The position numbers were made by a program, and so were the translations under genes. 64,000 nucleotides of DNA from Boudabousia tangfeifanii. Its GTDB lineage: Bacteria; Actinomycetota; Actinomycetes; Actinomycetales; Actinomycetaceae. Under the pieces are notes generated by a model, which ran no database searches, was not told the DNA's origin, and was given only the letters and a program-made list of their open reading frames with translations. Below, in pieces: positions 1 through 8,089 of the stretch (its first letter is position 1; every line of letters starts with the position of its first letter). The stretch is from the NCBI RefSeq assembly GCF_001856685.1, contig NZ_CP017812.1, positions 682,001 through 746,000 on the forward strand, read 5' to 3'.

Positions 1-353
1 TTAACTTTAAGCGCCAAAAACGGACCAAGTTGGCCTCTTTGGTCGCCGTTGGTGTACTTTGTGTGGGACTTGCTGGGTGTGGCGGATCTGCTGCTTCCTC
101 CTCTACTGATGGAGTCAGCAAAGAAGAGGTTTCCCAAGGCATAGTGAAAATCTATATTAAAGAGAATGCTAAGGCAGTGCCCCAGGCTGACTTTAAGAAG
201 GTCGGTGACTGCGTGGCTGAGGAAGTCGACGGCAAGATTTCAGAAGAATCCAAAATGAGGATTGCGCAAGGACACGACATCATGCCTAACGAAAAAGATT
301 ACGATGTAATTTACAAGGCAACTACCAAGTGTGTCGAAAAAGTTAGAGGCTAA
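1..353 (+). CDS. small lipoprotein of unknown function, 5' end outside window
   Basis: The reading frame is open to the left edge. The residues before the TTG at 30 (NFKRQKRTK) look like the charged n-region of a signal peptide, so the true start is probably upstream of the window. A hydrophobic stretch (SLVAVGVLCVGL) leads to a lipobox LAGC, followed by a Gly/Ser-rich linker. The mature part is about 90 residues with two conserved cysteines (GDCV and TKCV) that could form a disulfide. It is a paralogue of the lipoprotein at 2285-2671, sharing KISEES, a KxCxxKV-like end and the same cysteine spacing. Predicted to be anchored on the outer face of the membrane. No function recognised. Confidence 0.75.
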   Translation, partial: NFKRQKRTKLASLVAVGVLCVGLAGCGGSAASSSTDGVSKEEVSQGIVKIYIKENAKAVPQADFKKVGDCVAEEVDGKISEESKMRIAQGHDIMPNEKDYDVIYKATTKCVEKVRG

Positions 354-450
354 ACCTAGACTCAATGATATTTGGACCTGTCGGTTGCGAAGGGCTCCGT
401 AACAAAAGAAATCGAACGGTCTATATTGCGATTTAGGTTTATCTCTCCAA

Positions 451-786
451 CTAGTTGGATTCTATTGTTTCTACCCGTCCGTCGAGTAAATCGTTTAACC
501 CTTTGGAGCTACCAAAGTTATTCCACTGGTGTTCGACATAGCGGGCAAAACGCTCAGGTAGCGTTTGCCATTCTTGAGCGATCTCAGCCTGACAATCGTG
601 ACCACACGAACTCTGATCGCAAGAATAATGGTTGGTAATCAAAGGGGCATCAATAGTAAAAAACTCAAGCATGCCCTCAGACTCAAGGATTTCTTCACGC
701 ACGATCTCAGCCCAAGTCACCGTTCTCTTTTGACCATTAAACCCGGCTTCTTGGTAGGTCACTAAAGTATCGTCAGTAAGCTGCAT
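451..786 (-). CDS. hypothetical protein, 111 aa
   Basis: Predicted soluble, acidic 111-residue protein with no signal peptide or membrane segment. A small cysteine/histidine cluster in the middle (CDQSSCGHDC) could bind a metal, but this is only a guess. The ATG at 786 follows an AGGGAGTGATG-like stretch on the minus strand, which acts as a good ribosome binding site. It lies just downstream of the tandem family at 834-1843 on the same strand and may be transcribed with it. The family is not recognised. ORFs on the opposite strand here are shadows. Confidence 0.55.
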   Translation of the reverse strand: MQLTDDTLVTYQEAGFNGQKRTVTWAEIVREEILESEGMLEFFTIDAPLITNHYSCDQSSCGHDCQAEIAQEWQTLPERFARYVEHQWNNFGSSKGLNDLLDGRVETIESN

Positions 787-833
787 TTATCATCACTCCC
801 TTGCTTGAAACCTCAATGTTTCAAATCTCTATA

Positions 834-1178
834 TTAGATGTCCTCTTTTGGCTTATCGATGAGTTTAGCTGCTAAAGGCCAGGGGTCGGGGCCGAGTGCG
901 CGGTTTTCTGCAATTGCGTCATGGAACCATGGGTGATCAGTTTGGGTGTCCCAAAATTTACCTTCTTCGATAAGTTGGTCCAAGTATTTGTCGGCGATTC
1001 GGCAACTGATTCGGTTTGCTTTGCGAACGTAGAATGGCATGTCAGTTAGTCCGGTGCCGTAACACCACTGGTGGTCGATAACGTCGTTTGGGTCTTCGCC
1101 AAGGGCGGGCATCAAAATGTCGAGGACTGGGCCGTATTGCTCGTCCGTAATTTCGTCCCCGGTGAATGTTCGTGCCAT
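834..1178 (-). CDS. tandem family protein of unknown function, copy 3 of 3
   Basis: 114-residue predicted cytoplasmic protein, third and last gene of a minus-strand array of paralogues. It starts MARTFTGDEI and carries the shared blocks EDPND, CRIADKYLD and LGPDPWPLAAK. Its DNA is almost identical to the first copy: bases 877-935 equal bases 1542-1600 without a change. The middle copy is clearly more diverged. Only 4 nt separate its ATG from the stop of the preceding gene, so translation is probably coupled. The C-terminus (LIDKPKEDI) differs from the IIER of the other copies. Tandem diverged copies are typical of immunity proteins, but no toxin gene is visible here, so function is left open. 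Confidence 0.7.
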   Translation of the reverse strand: MARTFTGDEITDEQYGPVLDILMPALGEDPNDVIDHQWCYGTGLTDMPFYVRKANRISCRIADKYLDQLIEEGKFWDTQTDHPWFHDAIAENRALGPDPWPLAAKLIDKPKEDI

Positions 1179-1182
1179 ATTG

Positions 1183-1509
1183 CTACCGTTCTATTATTTT
1201 GGCCGCTAGTGGCCATGGGTCTGGGCCGAGTGTACGGTTTTCCGCAACTGCTTCATCGAATCCCGGTGCCCAAAGATTTGCCTCAGTGAATTCACCGTCG
1301 TCCGCTATCATGTCGAGGTATTTGTCAGCTATCCGGCAACCAACTTTATTGGCTTTGAATAGGTAAAAGGCCATTTCGAAAAAATCGCCACCGTTCCATT
1401 GCGAATCGTAAACACAATTTGGGTCTTCGCCAATCGCGGGCAGGAGAACATCAAGGACAGAACCATAGTTTTCATCCAAAATGTAGCAGCCATTATATGT
1501 GCGTGCCAT
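1183..1509 (-). CDS. tandem family protein of unknown function, copy 2 of 3
   Basis: 108-residue paralogue of the genes on both sides. It keeps the MART start, the GEDPN and CRIADKYLD blocks and the LGPDPWPLAAKIIER end. It differs strongly in the central segment (NGGDFFEMAFYLF against CYGTGLTDMPFYV in the neighbours). That pattern suggests this copy has specialised while the outer two were kept alike by recent duplication or gene conversion. The ATG lies 4 nt after the stop of the upstream copy, and no strong Shine-Dalgarno sequence is present, so reinitiation is likely. Function unknown. Confidence 0.7.
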   Translation of the reverse strand: MARTYNGCYILDENYGSVLDVLLPAIGEDPNCVYDSQWNGGDFFEMAFYLFKANKVGCRIADKYLDMIADDGEFTEANLWAPGFDEAVAENRTLGPDPWPLAAKIIER

Positions 1510-1513
1510 GTTG

Positions 1514-1843
1514 TTACCGTTCTATTATTTTGGCTGCTAGTGGCCAGGGGTCGGGGCCGAGTGCGCGGTTTTCTGCAATTGCGTCATGGAACCATGGGTG
1601 GCGTTGTTGGGTGTTCCAGAATTTGCCCTCTTCGATAAGTTGGTCCAAGTATTTGTCGGCGATTCGGCAGCCGATTTCGTTAGCATCACGAACATAGAAT
1701 GGCATGTCGGTTAGTCCGGTGCCGTAACACCACTGGTGGTCGATGACATCGTTTGGGTCTTCGCCAAGGGCAGGCAATAAAATATCGAGGACCGGGCCGT
1801 ATTGCTCGTCCGTAATCTCATCTCCAGTGAATGTGCGCGCCAT
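1514..1843 (-). CDS. tandem family protein of unknown function, copy 1 of 3
   Basis: First gene of the three-copy array, 109 residues when started at the ATG at 1843. That start aligns with the MART beginning of both other copies. A longer frame reaches 1870 but adds nine residues with no counterpart in the family. Conserved blocks are GDEITDEQYGP, ALGEDPND, CRIADKYLDQLIEEGKFW, and an LGPDPWPLAAKIIER end. Tryptophan and proline are frequent, and no signal peptide is seen. It probably heads an operon that continues through the other copies and perhaps the gene at 451-786. Confidence 0.65.
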   Translation of the reverse strand: MARTFTGDEITDEQYGPVLDILLPALGEDPNDVIDHQWCYGTGLTDMPFYVRDANEIGCRIADKYLDQLIEEGKFWNTQQRHPWFHDAIAENRALGPDPWPLAAKIIER

Positions 1844-1916
1844 AAATCTGAGTATATCTGCGTCTTTCAAGATTTTTCAATGAGTTATCTATCTGCTACT
1901 CGTATCGGCTCCTAGT

Positions 1917-2174
1917 TTGGCGTATTTTGATAACGCGAATTTAGAACGGTATATCGGCGAGGATGAAAAAGACGCGGTTGTTGATCTCTTAATTGATGTC
2001 AACAGAATAGGAGTTGCGTTGCCCCTTGATTATCTAGATTGGCTCGAAAATCTTCAAGGTGCTCACCCAGAGCGTTTTCGTTTGATTGCGCATAACCGAA
2101 CGTTCCTGAGGGAGGAAGAAAGCCCTAAGCCGTCGACCGAAGATAGCGAACTACCGCCCTCGGGAGATTTCTAA
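1917..2174 (+). CDS. hypothetical protein, 85 aa
   Basis: Weakly supported small gene with a TTG start and no clear ribosome binding site; an in-frame stop lies upstream at 1881. The product is acidic, predicted soluble, and ends in a disordered Ser/Pro/Glu tail. It faces away from the tandem array at 834-1843. The reading frame looks protein-like (LDYLDWLENLQGAHPERFRL), so it may be a real gene or the remnant of a longer one. One CGCCCTCG octamer lies at its 3' end (2155-2162). Confidence 0.4.
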   Translation: MAYFDNANLERYIGEDEKDAVVDLLIDVNRIGVALPLDYLDWLENLQGAHPERFRLIAHNRTFLREEESPKPSTEDSELPPSGDF

Positions 2175-2284
2175 AACGGCGGAAAATCGCCAAAAATTTG
2201 AAGCGTCAAAACAAACTAAAAGTTGTTTTGTGTTGCCGATTACATTAGGGTGGAAAGAGTAAACATCTCTAAAAAGGAGCGTGA

Positions 2285-2671
2285 TTGTTTATGTTGTCCG
2301 TTGCCCGCAAGGAAAAAACTAGTAACCGTAACCTAGGCGTCAAAGCACTTGTGCTTGCTGCTATCGCCCCAATGGCACTTGGGCTCGTTGGATGCTCAGA
2401 TAGTTCAGGCGGTTCCGCTGGTACTAGCAAGGATGATGTCGAGAAAGGCATCCTCAAGATCTACACTCCTCAGAAAGACGTAATCGGTATTAATGACGAG
2501 CAGGTTAAAGAGATTGCGTCTTGTTTCGCCAATGATATTGAAGGCAAGATCTCTGAAGAAAGCAGGAAGAAGATTGCCTCTGGTATCGACATTCCACCAA
2601 ATTCCCCTGACTATCAGGCGGTATTCGACGCATCGAAGAACTGCGCTCAAAAAGTAATCACAAAAAAGTAG
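2285..2671 (+). CDS. small lipoprotein of unknown function
   Basis: 128-residue lipoprotein. A charged n-region (RKEKTSNRN) is followed by a hydrophobic stretch and a lipobox ending LVGC, then a Ser/Gly linker. The mature part shows two cysteines (ASCF and KNCA) matching those of the paralogue at 1-353, and it shares KISEES and ILKIY. AGGAG at 2275-2279 lies 5 nt before the TTG at 2285 and 11 nt before the in-frame ATG at 2291, so either could be the start. Predicted to sit on the outer face of the membrane. No domain is recognised. Confidence 0.75.
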   Translation: MFMLSVARKEKTSNRNLGVKALVLAAIAPMALGLVGCSDSSGGSAGTSKDDVEKGILKIYTPQKDVIGINDEQVKEIASCFANDIEGKISEESRKKIASGIDIPPNSPDYQAVFDASKNCAQKVITKK

Positions 2672-2980
2672 TCTCTGAATCCAGAAAACGTATAGAGATG
2701 ATCATGTGTTTCGGCTTCTTGGTCGGTCAGAAAGTGCCAAAATGCCTAGCAGCCGAACCGCAAATAGATCACATTTTTGCTCGAAAAAGTCCCAATTTTT
2801 GTGACATGTGTTGATAAAAATGGCGATTTTTAGAGCAATTTCCGACAAAATCGGGTTTCGCCGTGTAATTTCGGCGCAAACACGGCAAAATAGCTTTCAG
2901 AATGAGCGGTAACCCAAATCCGCCGCGTTCTTAACCGTGGACGCAACAGCGTCCCAACTACATGAAGGGTGATAACAAAT
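2672..2980. other. non-coding stretch upstream of HU
   Basis: About 300 bp without a convincing gene. It is A+T-rich with several runs of A and T around 2770-2850, as expected for a promoter region. No hexamer pair can be assigned with confidence. No tRNA, repeat or riboswitch was seen. Confidence 0.5.
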
Positions 2981-3262
2981 ATGTCCATGAACCGCACTGA
3001 ACTAGTTGCAGCCATTGCCGAACGCGCTTCCTTGACCAAGGTCCAGGCAGACGCCGCTCTCGCCGCTTTCCAGGATGTCCTCATCGACTCCTTGGGCAAG
3101 GGCGAAGCCGTTAAGGTCACCGGTCTACTCTCCGTAGAACGCGTAGAACGTGCAGCACGCACCGGCCGCAACCCACGCACCGGCGAAGAAATCCACATTC
3201 CAGCTGGCTACGGCGTCAAGATCTCCGCTGGCTCCACCTTGAAGAAGGCTGTCGCTAAGTGA
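2981..3262 (+). CDS. hup: HU-family nucleoid-associated DNA-binding protein
   Basis: 93-residue histone-like protein that bends and compacts DNA as a dimer in the nucleoid. The N-terminal helical part (NRTELVAAIAERASLTKVQADAAL) dimerises. The family signature follows in the arm region: arginine-rich ERAARTGRNPRTGEEI, then the IPAGYGVKISAGSTLKKAV end. The start is placed at the ATG at 2981, because AAGGGTGAT at 2965-2973 is a good Shine-Dalgarno at 7 nt. The GTG at 2969 overlaps that site. It lacks the long Lys/Ala-rich tail of mycobacterial HupB. A single gene closed by the terminator at 3302-3338. Confidence 0.95.
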   Translation: MSMNRTELVAAIAERASLTKVQADAALAAFQDVLIDSLGKGEAVKVTGLLSVERVERAARTGRNPRTGEEIHIPAGYGVKISAGSTLKKAVAK

Positions 3263-3301
3263 TCTGAAATCTAAACCTACAAGTTTAGACACTTAAGCTA
3301 A

Positions 3302-3338
3302 AGCGCCCCCGCTACCCAAAACAGGTAGCGGGGGCGCT
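3302..3338 (+). terminator. terminator hairpin after HU gene
   Basis: Perfect 15-bp G+C-rich stem (3302-3316 with 3324-3338) and a 7-nt loop. It lacks a clear T run and lies 39 bp after the hup stop codon. Confidence 0.8.
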
Positions 3339-3457
3339 AAACAATTACCAAAACGCAACCAAAAAACCGCATAAGAAAGTAGAACTAAAAAGCTAGGGAG
3401 AGTAGAATAACAGGCGAAAGTGCGCAAGGTTGCGCAAAGACTGTTGAAAGGAACACC

Positions 3458-4225
3458 ATGGAGGTCTTCATTCTGCCCGATGAGAAAGCCATCGGGGAAG
3501 CCATCGCCGCCCGCATCCAAAAAGTATTTGAAGCCAACCCCAAGTCCAACCTGGGTGTTGCTACCGGCTCTTCGCCACTATCCACCTACAAGGCACTAAT
3601 CGACCTAGTCAACGCCGGCAAACTCAGCTTCAAAGACGCACACTTCTTCATGCTTGACGAATACGTGGGAATCGACGAGAACCACCCAGAGCGCTACCGC
3701 AACGTCATCATGACCGAAATCGCCTCACAGGTAGACGTCGACCCAGAAAACGTCCACGGTCCCAACGGTAACGCTGACGACCTCGAAAAAGCTGTCCAAG
3801 AATACGACAACCTCATCAAGGAAACCGGTGGCGTAGACCTCCAGATCCTCGGCATCGGCTCCGACGGCCACATTGCCTTCAACGAACCAGGCGGCTCCCT
3901 CGTCTCCCGCACCCACGTTGGTGTCCTTACCAAGCAGACCCGCGAAGACAACGCCCGCTTCTTCGACGGTGACCTCTCCAAGGTTCCCACCCACTGCGTC
4001 ACCCAGGGCCTAGGCACCATCATGGATGCCCGCGAACTCTGCCTCGTCGCCACCGGCGAAAACAAGGCCGAGGCCGTCGCCCAACTAGTTGAAGGTGGCA
4101 TCAGCGCCCTCTGGCCCGCCACCATCATGCAAATGCACCCCAAGGCAGCCATCTTCATTGACGAAGCCGCCGCCTCCAAGCTCAAGCTAATCGACTACTA
4201 CCGCGAAATCCAAGCCCAAAGCTAA
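3458..4225 (+). CDS. nagB: glucosamine-6-phosphate deaminase
   Basis: Converts glucosamine 6-phosphate to fructose 6-phosphate and ammonia, linking amino-sugar breakdown to glycolysis. The 255 residues match the usual family length (about 260). Key residues are visible at the expected places: Asp67 in MLDEYVG, then Asp136, His138 and Glu143 in GIGSDGHIAFNEP. The phosphate-binding loop is VATGSSP (residues 34-40). AAAGGA lies shortly upstream of the ATG, and a TAGAAT -10-like hexamer near 3402 may belong to its promoter. The gene stands alone without nagA, and is closed by the hairpin at 4248-4287. Confidence 0.95.
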   Translation: MEVFILPDEKAIGEAIAARIQKVFEANPKSNLGVATGSSPLSTYKALIDLVNAGKLSFKDAHFFMLDEYVGIDENHPERYRNVIMTEIASQVDVDPENVHGPNGNADDLEKAVQEYDNLIKETGGVDLQILGIGSDGHIAFNEPGGSLVSRTHVGVLTKQTREDNARFFDGDLSKVPTHCVTQGLGTIMDARELCLVATGENKAEAVAQLVEGGISALWPATIMQMHPKAAIFIDEAAASKLKLIDYYREIQAQS

Positions 4226-4247
4226 GCAAGTAGCCGACCCAAAACTT

Positions 4248-4287
4248 CTGTCCTCGCCAACTAATTCCACCAAGTTGGCGGGGACAG
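4248..4287 (+). terminator. terminator hairpin after nagB
   Basis: 15-bp stem (4248-4262 with 4273-4287, one G-T pair) around a 10-nt loop, 22 bp after the nagB stop. Confidence 0.75.
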
Positions 4288-4451
4288 AACCCTATTACCT
4301 AGATAAACACCACAAAGCACCCAGCGCCCACAAAGTAAATCGCAAATAAACCCAGCAAAGCGCCAAAAATCAAGCAAAACCAGCGTCGTCAAATCAGTTT
4401 CGCCAACTGCCAAGCTGGCAACAAACAATTCTCCCAAGCTGGCAGGTGCGC

Positions 4452-4457
4452 TAAAAT
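4452..4457 (+). promoter_or_regulatory. -10 hexamer TAAAAT, leaderless-type promoter
   Basis: TAAAAT ends 6 nt before the ATG at 4464, and no Shine-Dalgarno is present, so transcription would begin at or next to the start codon. No -35 is assigned. Confidence 0.5.
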
Positions 4458-4463
4458 AAACCC

Positions 4464-4796
4464 ATGACTTCGTTAGATTCACCTTCATCACCCAGCCCAG
4501 CAGAAGAACCAACCACCGCTGGTAGTGTCGGCGTTCTGGAAAAACCAGAAACCGAACCCAAAAAAGATGACGGTGACAATGAACGCTACGCCCACTACAT
4601 TCGCCCCGGAAAAGCCAAATCAGGACGTATGGTAGTGGCACTCTGTGGCAAAATCTGGATCCCTACCAGAAACCCTAAAGACTACCCAGTCTGCCCAACC
4701 TGCAAAGCCATCTTCGAAAGCCAAAAAGGACTCGGAAAAGGCTGGCCCTTCAACGGTGGCTCCGGCGAATCAGGCAATGGCGGTTCAGAAAAGTGA
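4464..4796 (+). CDS. DUF3039 domain-containing protein
   Basis: 110-residue actinobacterial protein of unknown function. An acidic, proline-rich disordered N-terminus (about 40 residues) precedes the DUF3039 core: HYIRPGKAKSGRMVVALCGKIW and YPVCPTCKAIF. His44, Cys61, Cys77 and Cys80 look like one zinc-binding site. Its stop overlaps the start of the helicase gene by 4 nt, so the two are translationally coupled and probably work together. A Gly/Ser-rich tail ends the protein. The pairing of this family with the next gene is common in actinobacteria as far as I know. Confidence 0.85.
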   Translation: MTSLDSPSSPSPAEEPTTAGSVGVLEKPETEPKKDDGDNERYAHYIRPGKAKSGRMVVALCGKIWIPTRNPKDYPVCPTCKAIFESQKGLGKGWPFNGGSGESGNGGSEK

Positions 4797-6607
4797 CCGA
4801 GGCCGAACAGCCCTCACTCTTTGACGAATCACCCAGCAACTACCAAGCCAGCACACTTCCGCCAGCCTACCCCCGTCGCGCGGCCTGGGGCACCGCGTCA
4901 TCACTTCGAGCCTGGCAGGCCGCGGCCATCAACCAGTACCTGGAAACTGAACCGCAAGACTTTTTGGCAGTAGCAACCCCAGGCGCAGGTAAAACCACCT
5001 TCGCCCTGCGAATCGCTGCCGGCCTACTCGCCGACGGAGTAGTAGAAAAAGTTACCGTTGTTTGCCCCACCGAACACCTCAAAAACCAGTGGGCAGAAGC
5101 AGCCGCCAGGGTTGGCATCCAGCTCGACCCCGCCTTCACCAACGCCCAACGCGTAGCCGGCGAACACTTCGACGGAGTGGCCGTCACCTACGCCCAAGTA
5201 GGGGCCAACCCGCAAGTACACCTTGCGCGCACCCAAGCAGAACGCACCCTCGTCATCCTCGACGAAATTCACCACGGTGGTGACTCCCTCACTTGGGGTG
5301 ACGGCATTGGCATCGCCTTCGCGCCCGCCACCCGCCGACTAGCCCTCACCGGTACCCCCTTCCGTTCCGACACCGCGCCCATTCCATTCGTGCGCTACGC
5401 CAAAGACGAGCAAGGCATTCGCCGCTCACAAGCCGACTACACCTACGGTTACGCCGAAGCCCTCCGTGATGGGGTAGTGCGCCCCGTCATCTTCCTGTCC
5501 TACTCCGGGTCCATGCACTGGCGAACCTCAGCAGGGGACGAGGTCGCAGCCCGCCTCGGCGAACCACTCACCAAGGACATGACCAAACAAGCCTGGCGTA
5601 CCGCCCTCGATCCAAAAGGCCAATGGATGCCAGCAGTGCTAGCGGCAGCCGACCAGCGACTCACCCAGGTGCGCAGATCCGTCCCCGACGCAGGTGGACT
5701 CGTCATCGCCTCCAACCAAACCGCCGCCCGCGCCTACGCCAAACAGCTCAAAGACATCACCGGGGTATCGCCCACAGTCGTCCTCTCAGACGAGGCCGCC
5801 GCCTCCGCCAAAATTGACGAGTTCTCAAACTCCAAACAACGGTGGCTCGTGGCCGTGCGCATGGTCTCCGAAGGTGTTGACGTGCCCCGCCTAGCCGTTG
5901 GCGTCTACGCCACCTCTACCTCCACACCGCTCTTCTTCGCCCAGGCTGTCGGACGTTTCGTGCGTGCACGCAAACGCGGCGAAACTGCCTCCGTCTTCCT
6001 CCCATCCGTCCAGCCGCTCCTCGAGCTCGCCGCGCAGCTAGAAGCCCAACGTGACCACGCCCTCGATCGGCCCACCACCGACGGTGGCTCCAACCCAGAA
6101 GACCTCGAATTGGCGCGCGCCCAAAAAGCTGAAACCGCCTCCGCCGACCTGCTCCCCGGATACGAAGCGCTCGGGGCCGAGGCCGAATTCGACGGTGTCC
6201 TCTTCGACGGCAACCAATTCGGGCTCGGCGGGGAAGTCGGCTCCCTCCAAGAACAAGACTTCCTCGGAATTCCCGGGCTACTCGAACCAGAACAAGTAGC
6301 CGACGTGCTACGCCAACACCAGCGGCAACAAATGAAAGTTGAGAAACAACAACGCAAAGCCGCAGACGTCGCCAAAGCCAACCGGGAAGCCAACGCTAAC
6401 CTCAGTGCCCACCGGCTACGCGCAGCCAAACGCAAAGAGCTACAAAACCTCGTCGCCTCCTGGTCGCGGCGCACCGGTGAAGCCCACGCGCTCATCCATT
6501 CGCAACTACGGCACGCCACCGGCGGACCCGAAGTGGCCCAAGCCAGTACCGAAGTCATCCAGGCGCGCATCGACCTCGTACGCAAATGGCACGTCGGCCA
6601 GCGCTAA
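4793..6607 (+). CDS. DEAD/DEAH-box superfamily 2 helicase
   Basis: 604-residue predicted nucleic-acid-dependent ATPase. The Q-motif-like region (SLRAWQAAAI) is followed by Walker A PGAGKTT (residues 63-69), Walker B DEIHHGG near residue 157, motif III TGTPFRSD, and a C-terminal helicase domain with SEGVDVPRL and the arginine-finger motif QAVGRFVRARKRG. The last 120 residues are helical and charged (KVEKQQRKAADVAKANRE) and may form a coiled coil. The GTG start overlaps the DUF3039 stop by 4 nt. It resembles UvrB/type III restriction-like helicases of actinobacteria, but its substrate is unknown. Confidence 0.9.
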   Translation: MTEAEQPSLFDESPSNYQASTLPPAYPRRAAWGTASSLRAWQAAAINQYLETEPQDFLAVATPGAGKTTFALRIAAGLLADGVVEKVTVVCPTEHLKNQWAEAAARVGIQLDPAFTNAQRVAGEHFDGVAVTYAQVGANPQVHLARTQAERTLVILDEIHHGGDSLTWGDGIGIAFAPATRRLALTGTPFRSDTAPIPFVRYAKDEQGIRRSQADYTYGYAEALRDGVVRPVIFLSYSGSMHWRTSAGDEVAARLGEPLTKDMTKQAWRTALDPKGQWMPAVLAAADQRLTQVRRSVPDAGGLVIASNQTAARAYAKQLKDITGVSPTVVLSDEAAASAKIDEFSNSKQRWLVAVRMVSEGVDVPRLAVGVYATSTSTPLFFAQAVGRFVRARKRGETASVFLPSVQPLLELAAQLEAQRDHALDRPTTDGGSNPEDLELARAQKAETASADLLPGYEALGAEAEFDGVLFDGNQFGLGGEVGSLQEQDFLGIPGLLEPEQVADVLRQHQRQQMKVEKQQRKAADVAKANREANANLSAHRLRAAKRKELQNLVASWSRRTGEAHALIHSQLRHATGGPEVAQASTEVIQARIDLVRKWHVGQR

Positions 6608-6650
6608 ACCGGTCCAGGTAGCGCTTACCAATAGCCAAACAACAGCAAAA

Positions 6651-6676
6651 GGGGAGTCACCCAAAGGTGACTCCCC
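6651..6676. terminator. bidirectional terminator hairpin
   Basis: 11-bp stem (6651-6661 with 6666-6676) and a 4-nt loop between the convergent helicase and pncB genes, flanked by A-rich and T-containing sequence. It can serve both strands. Confidence 0.75.
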
Positions 6677-6703
6677 AAAACTTTACTAAAACGAAAACCG
6701 AGA

Positions 6704-8077
6704 CTAGTTCGGCTTAGCTGCCGAGGCCAAAGGCACCACGCGAGTCTCAACCGCCGGTTCGCCCTCGGACAAGCGCCAAGCCGCGTAAGGCAACTGGTTA
6801 CGCACCTTCTGGTGGTACTCAGCAGCACGCAACAATGCCTGCGGGCCATACCAAGTACGATCAATATTGCCCTCTTCAACCAGCTTGATCTGCAACGGGC
6901 GCAAGGTCAATTCGTCCTCGTCGCCAGCCACAATCGCATCCTTGAAGTCCTCACGATTACCCACATAGAGGCGTTCTTCCACAGCATAGCCGTCCTCGTC
7001 AAAAGCGCGTGCCGCCCACTTGCGACCCGCAATCGTCGACTTCGACTTAGAACGCTTCGCCACACCTTCCATGTAGCCTTCCACGCCCTCGCGCTCCACC
7101 AACTTGTAAACCAAAGCGGCAGTCGGAATACCAGAACCGGTCACCAACTTGGTGCCCACCCCGTAAGAATCCACCGGGGCAGCACCCAAAGCCGCAATCG
7201 CATACTCATCAAGGTCAGAAGTAACCGTGATCTTAGTGTCCTTCGCGCCCAAAGCATCCAACTGGCCACGAACCTTGAAAGCCTGAGCCACCAAGTCGCC
7301 AGAATCGATGCGGACCGCGCCCAGCTCGCCACCAGCCTCCCGGGCTACCCGAACCGCAGTCTCAACGCCCTTAGGAATGTCGAAAGTATCAACCAACAAG
7401 GTGGTGCCGGGGCCCAAAGTATCCACCTGAGCCTTAAACGCTTCCTCTTCAGTCTCATGCAAAAGAGTAAAAGAGTGGGCCGAAGTGCCGATCGTAGGCA
7501 AGCCATAACGCTTCCCAGCTTCCAGATCCGAAGTGCCCACAAAACCACCAATAAAGGCCGCACGTGCAGCCGAAACGCCCGCGCGTTCATGCGTACGGCG
7601 AGCCCCCATATCCAAACAAGGACGGCCGTGCGCCGCAATCGTCATACGGGAAGCGGCTGAAGCAACTGCACAGTCGTGATTCAACACCGAGAGCAACATA
7701 GTCTCAAGCAGACAGGCCTCGGCAAAAGTACCCTCAACAGTTAAAAGGGGAGAATTGGCGAAATAAACATCGCCCTCACGATAGCCCCAAATATTACCTT
7801 GGAACTTGAAATCTTTAAGGAACTCTAAAGTTTGTTCATTGACAACCTTATTATTGTGTAAATAATCAATGTCGTCCTTGGTGAACTCAAAACGCTCCAG
7901 CGCTTCAAGCAAACGACCCGTGCCGGCAACCACGCCAAAACGACGAGCCGCAGGCAAGCGACGGCCAAAAAGTTCGAAAACTGAACGACGGTGAGCAGTG
8001 CCGTGAGCCAGCGCCGCCTCCACCATAGTCAGTTCGTACATGTCAGTTAATAATGATGTAGACCATGATGCACTCAT
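6704..8077 (-). CDS. pncB: nicotinate phosphoribosyltransferase
   Basis: Makes nicotinate mononucleotide from nicotinate and PRPP in NAD salvage. The 457 residues have the family-specific N-terminus (LLTDMYELTMVEAALAHG), the motif DMGARRTHER around the phosphate-binding region, GTSAHSFTLLHE, and the RIDSGDL motif. The ATG at 8077 has no Shine-Dalgarno. A TATGGT hexamer ends 6 nt upstream on the minus strand, so a leaderless transcript is likely. It is divergent from murI and convergent with the helicase gene. Confidence 0.95.
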   Translation of the reverse strand: MSASWSTSLLTDMYELTMVEAALAHGTAHRRSVFELFGRRLPAARRFGVVAGTGRLLEALERFEFTKDDIDYLHNNKVVNEQTLEFLKDFKFQGNIWGYREGDVYFANSPLLTVEGTFAEACLLETMLLSVLNHDCAVASAASRMTIAAHGRPCLDMGARRTHERAGVSAARAAFIGGFVGTSDLEAGKRYGLPTIGTSAHSFTLLHETEEEAFKAQVDTLGPGTTLLVDTFDIPKGVETAVRVAREAGGELGAVRIDSGDLVAQAFKVRGQLDALGAKDTKITVTSDLDEYAIAALGAAPVDSYGVGTKLVTGSGIPTAALVYKLVEREGVEGYMEGVAKRSKSKSTIAGRKWAARAFDEDGYAVEERLYVGNREDFKDAIVAGDEDELTLRPLQIKLVEEGNIDRTWYGPQALLRAAEYHQKVRNQLPYAAWRLSEGEPAVETRVVPLASAAKPN

Positions 8078-8083
8078 GTTCTA

Positions 8084-8089
8084 ACCATA
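8084..8089 (-). promoter_or_regulatory. -10 hexamer TATGGT for pncB
   Basis: On the minus strand TATGGT ends 6 nt before the pncB ATG (8075-8077), the spacing expected for a leaderless mRNA. Confidence 0.5.

Noticed and set aside
372..638. 88-codon plus-strand frame after the first lipoprotein
   Set aside because: Overlaps the better-supported minus-strand gene at 451-786 and has no ribosome binding site.
3694..4185. 163-codon minus-strand frame
   Set aside because: Antisense to nagB, whose active-site residues are all present.
5905..6585. 226-codon minus-strand frame rich in Ser, Arg, Trp and Ala
   Set aside because: Antisense shadow of the helicase gene; composition is that of a reversed G+C-rich coding strand.
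6812..7660. 282-codon frame on the plus strand
   Set aside because: It lies entirely antisense to pncB, whose motifs are complete, and its product has no recognisable domain.
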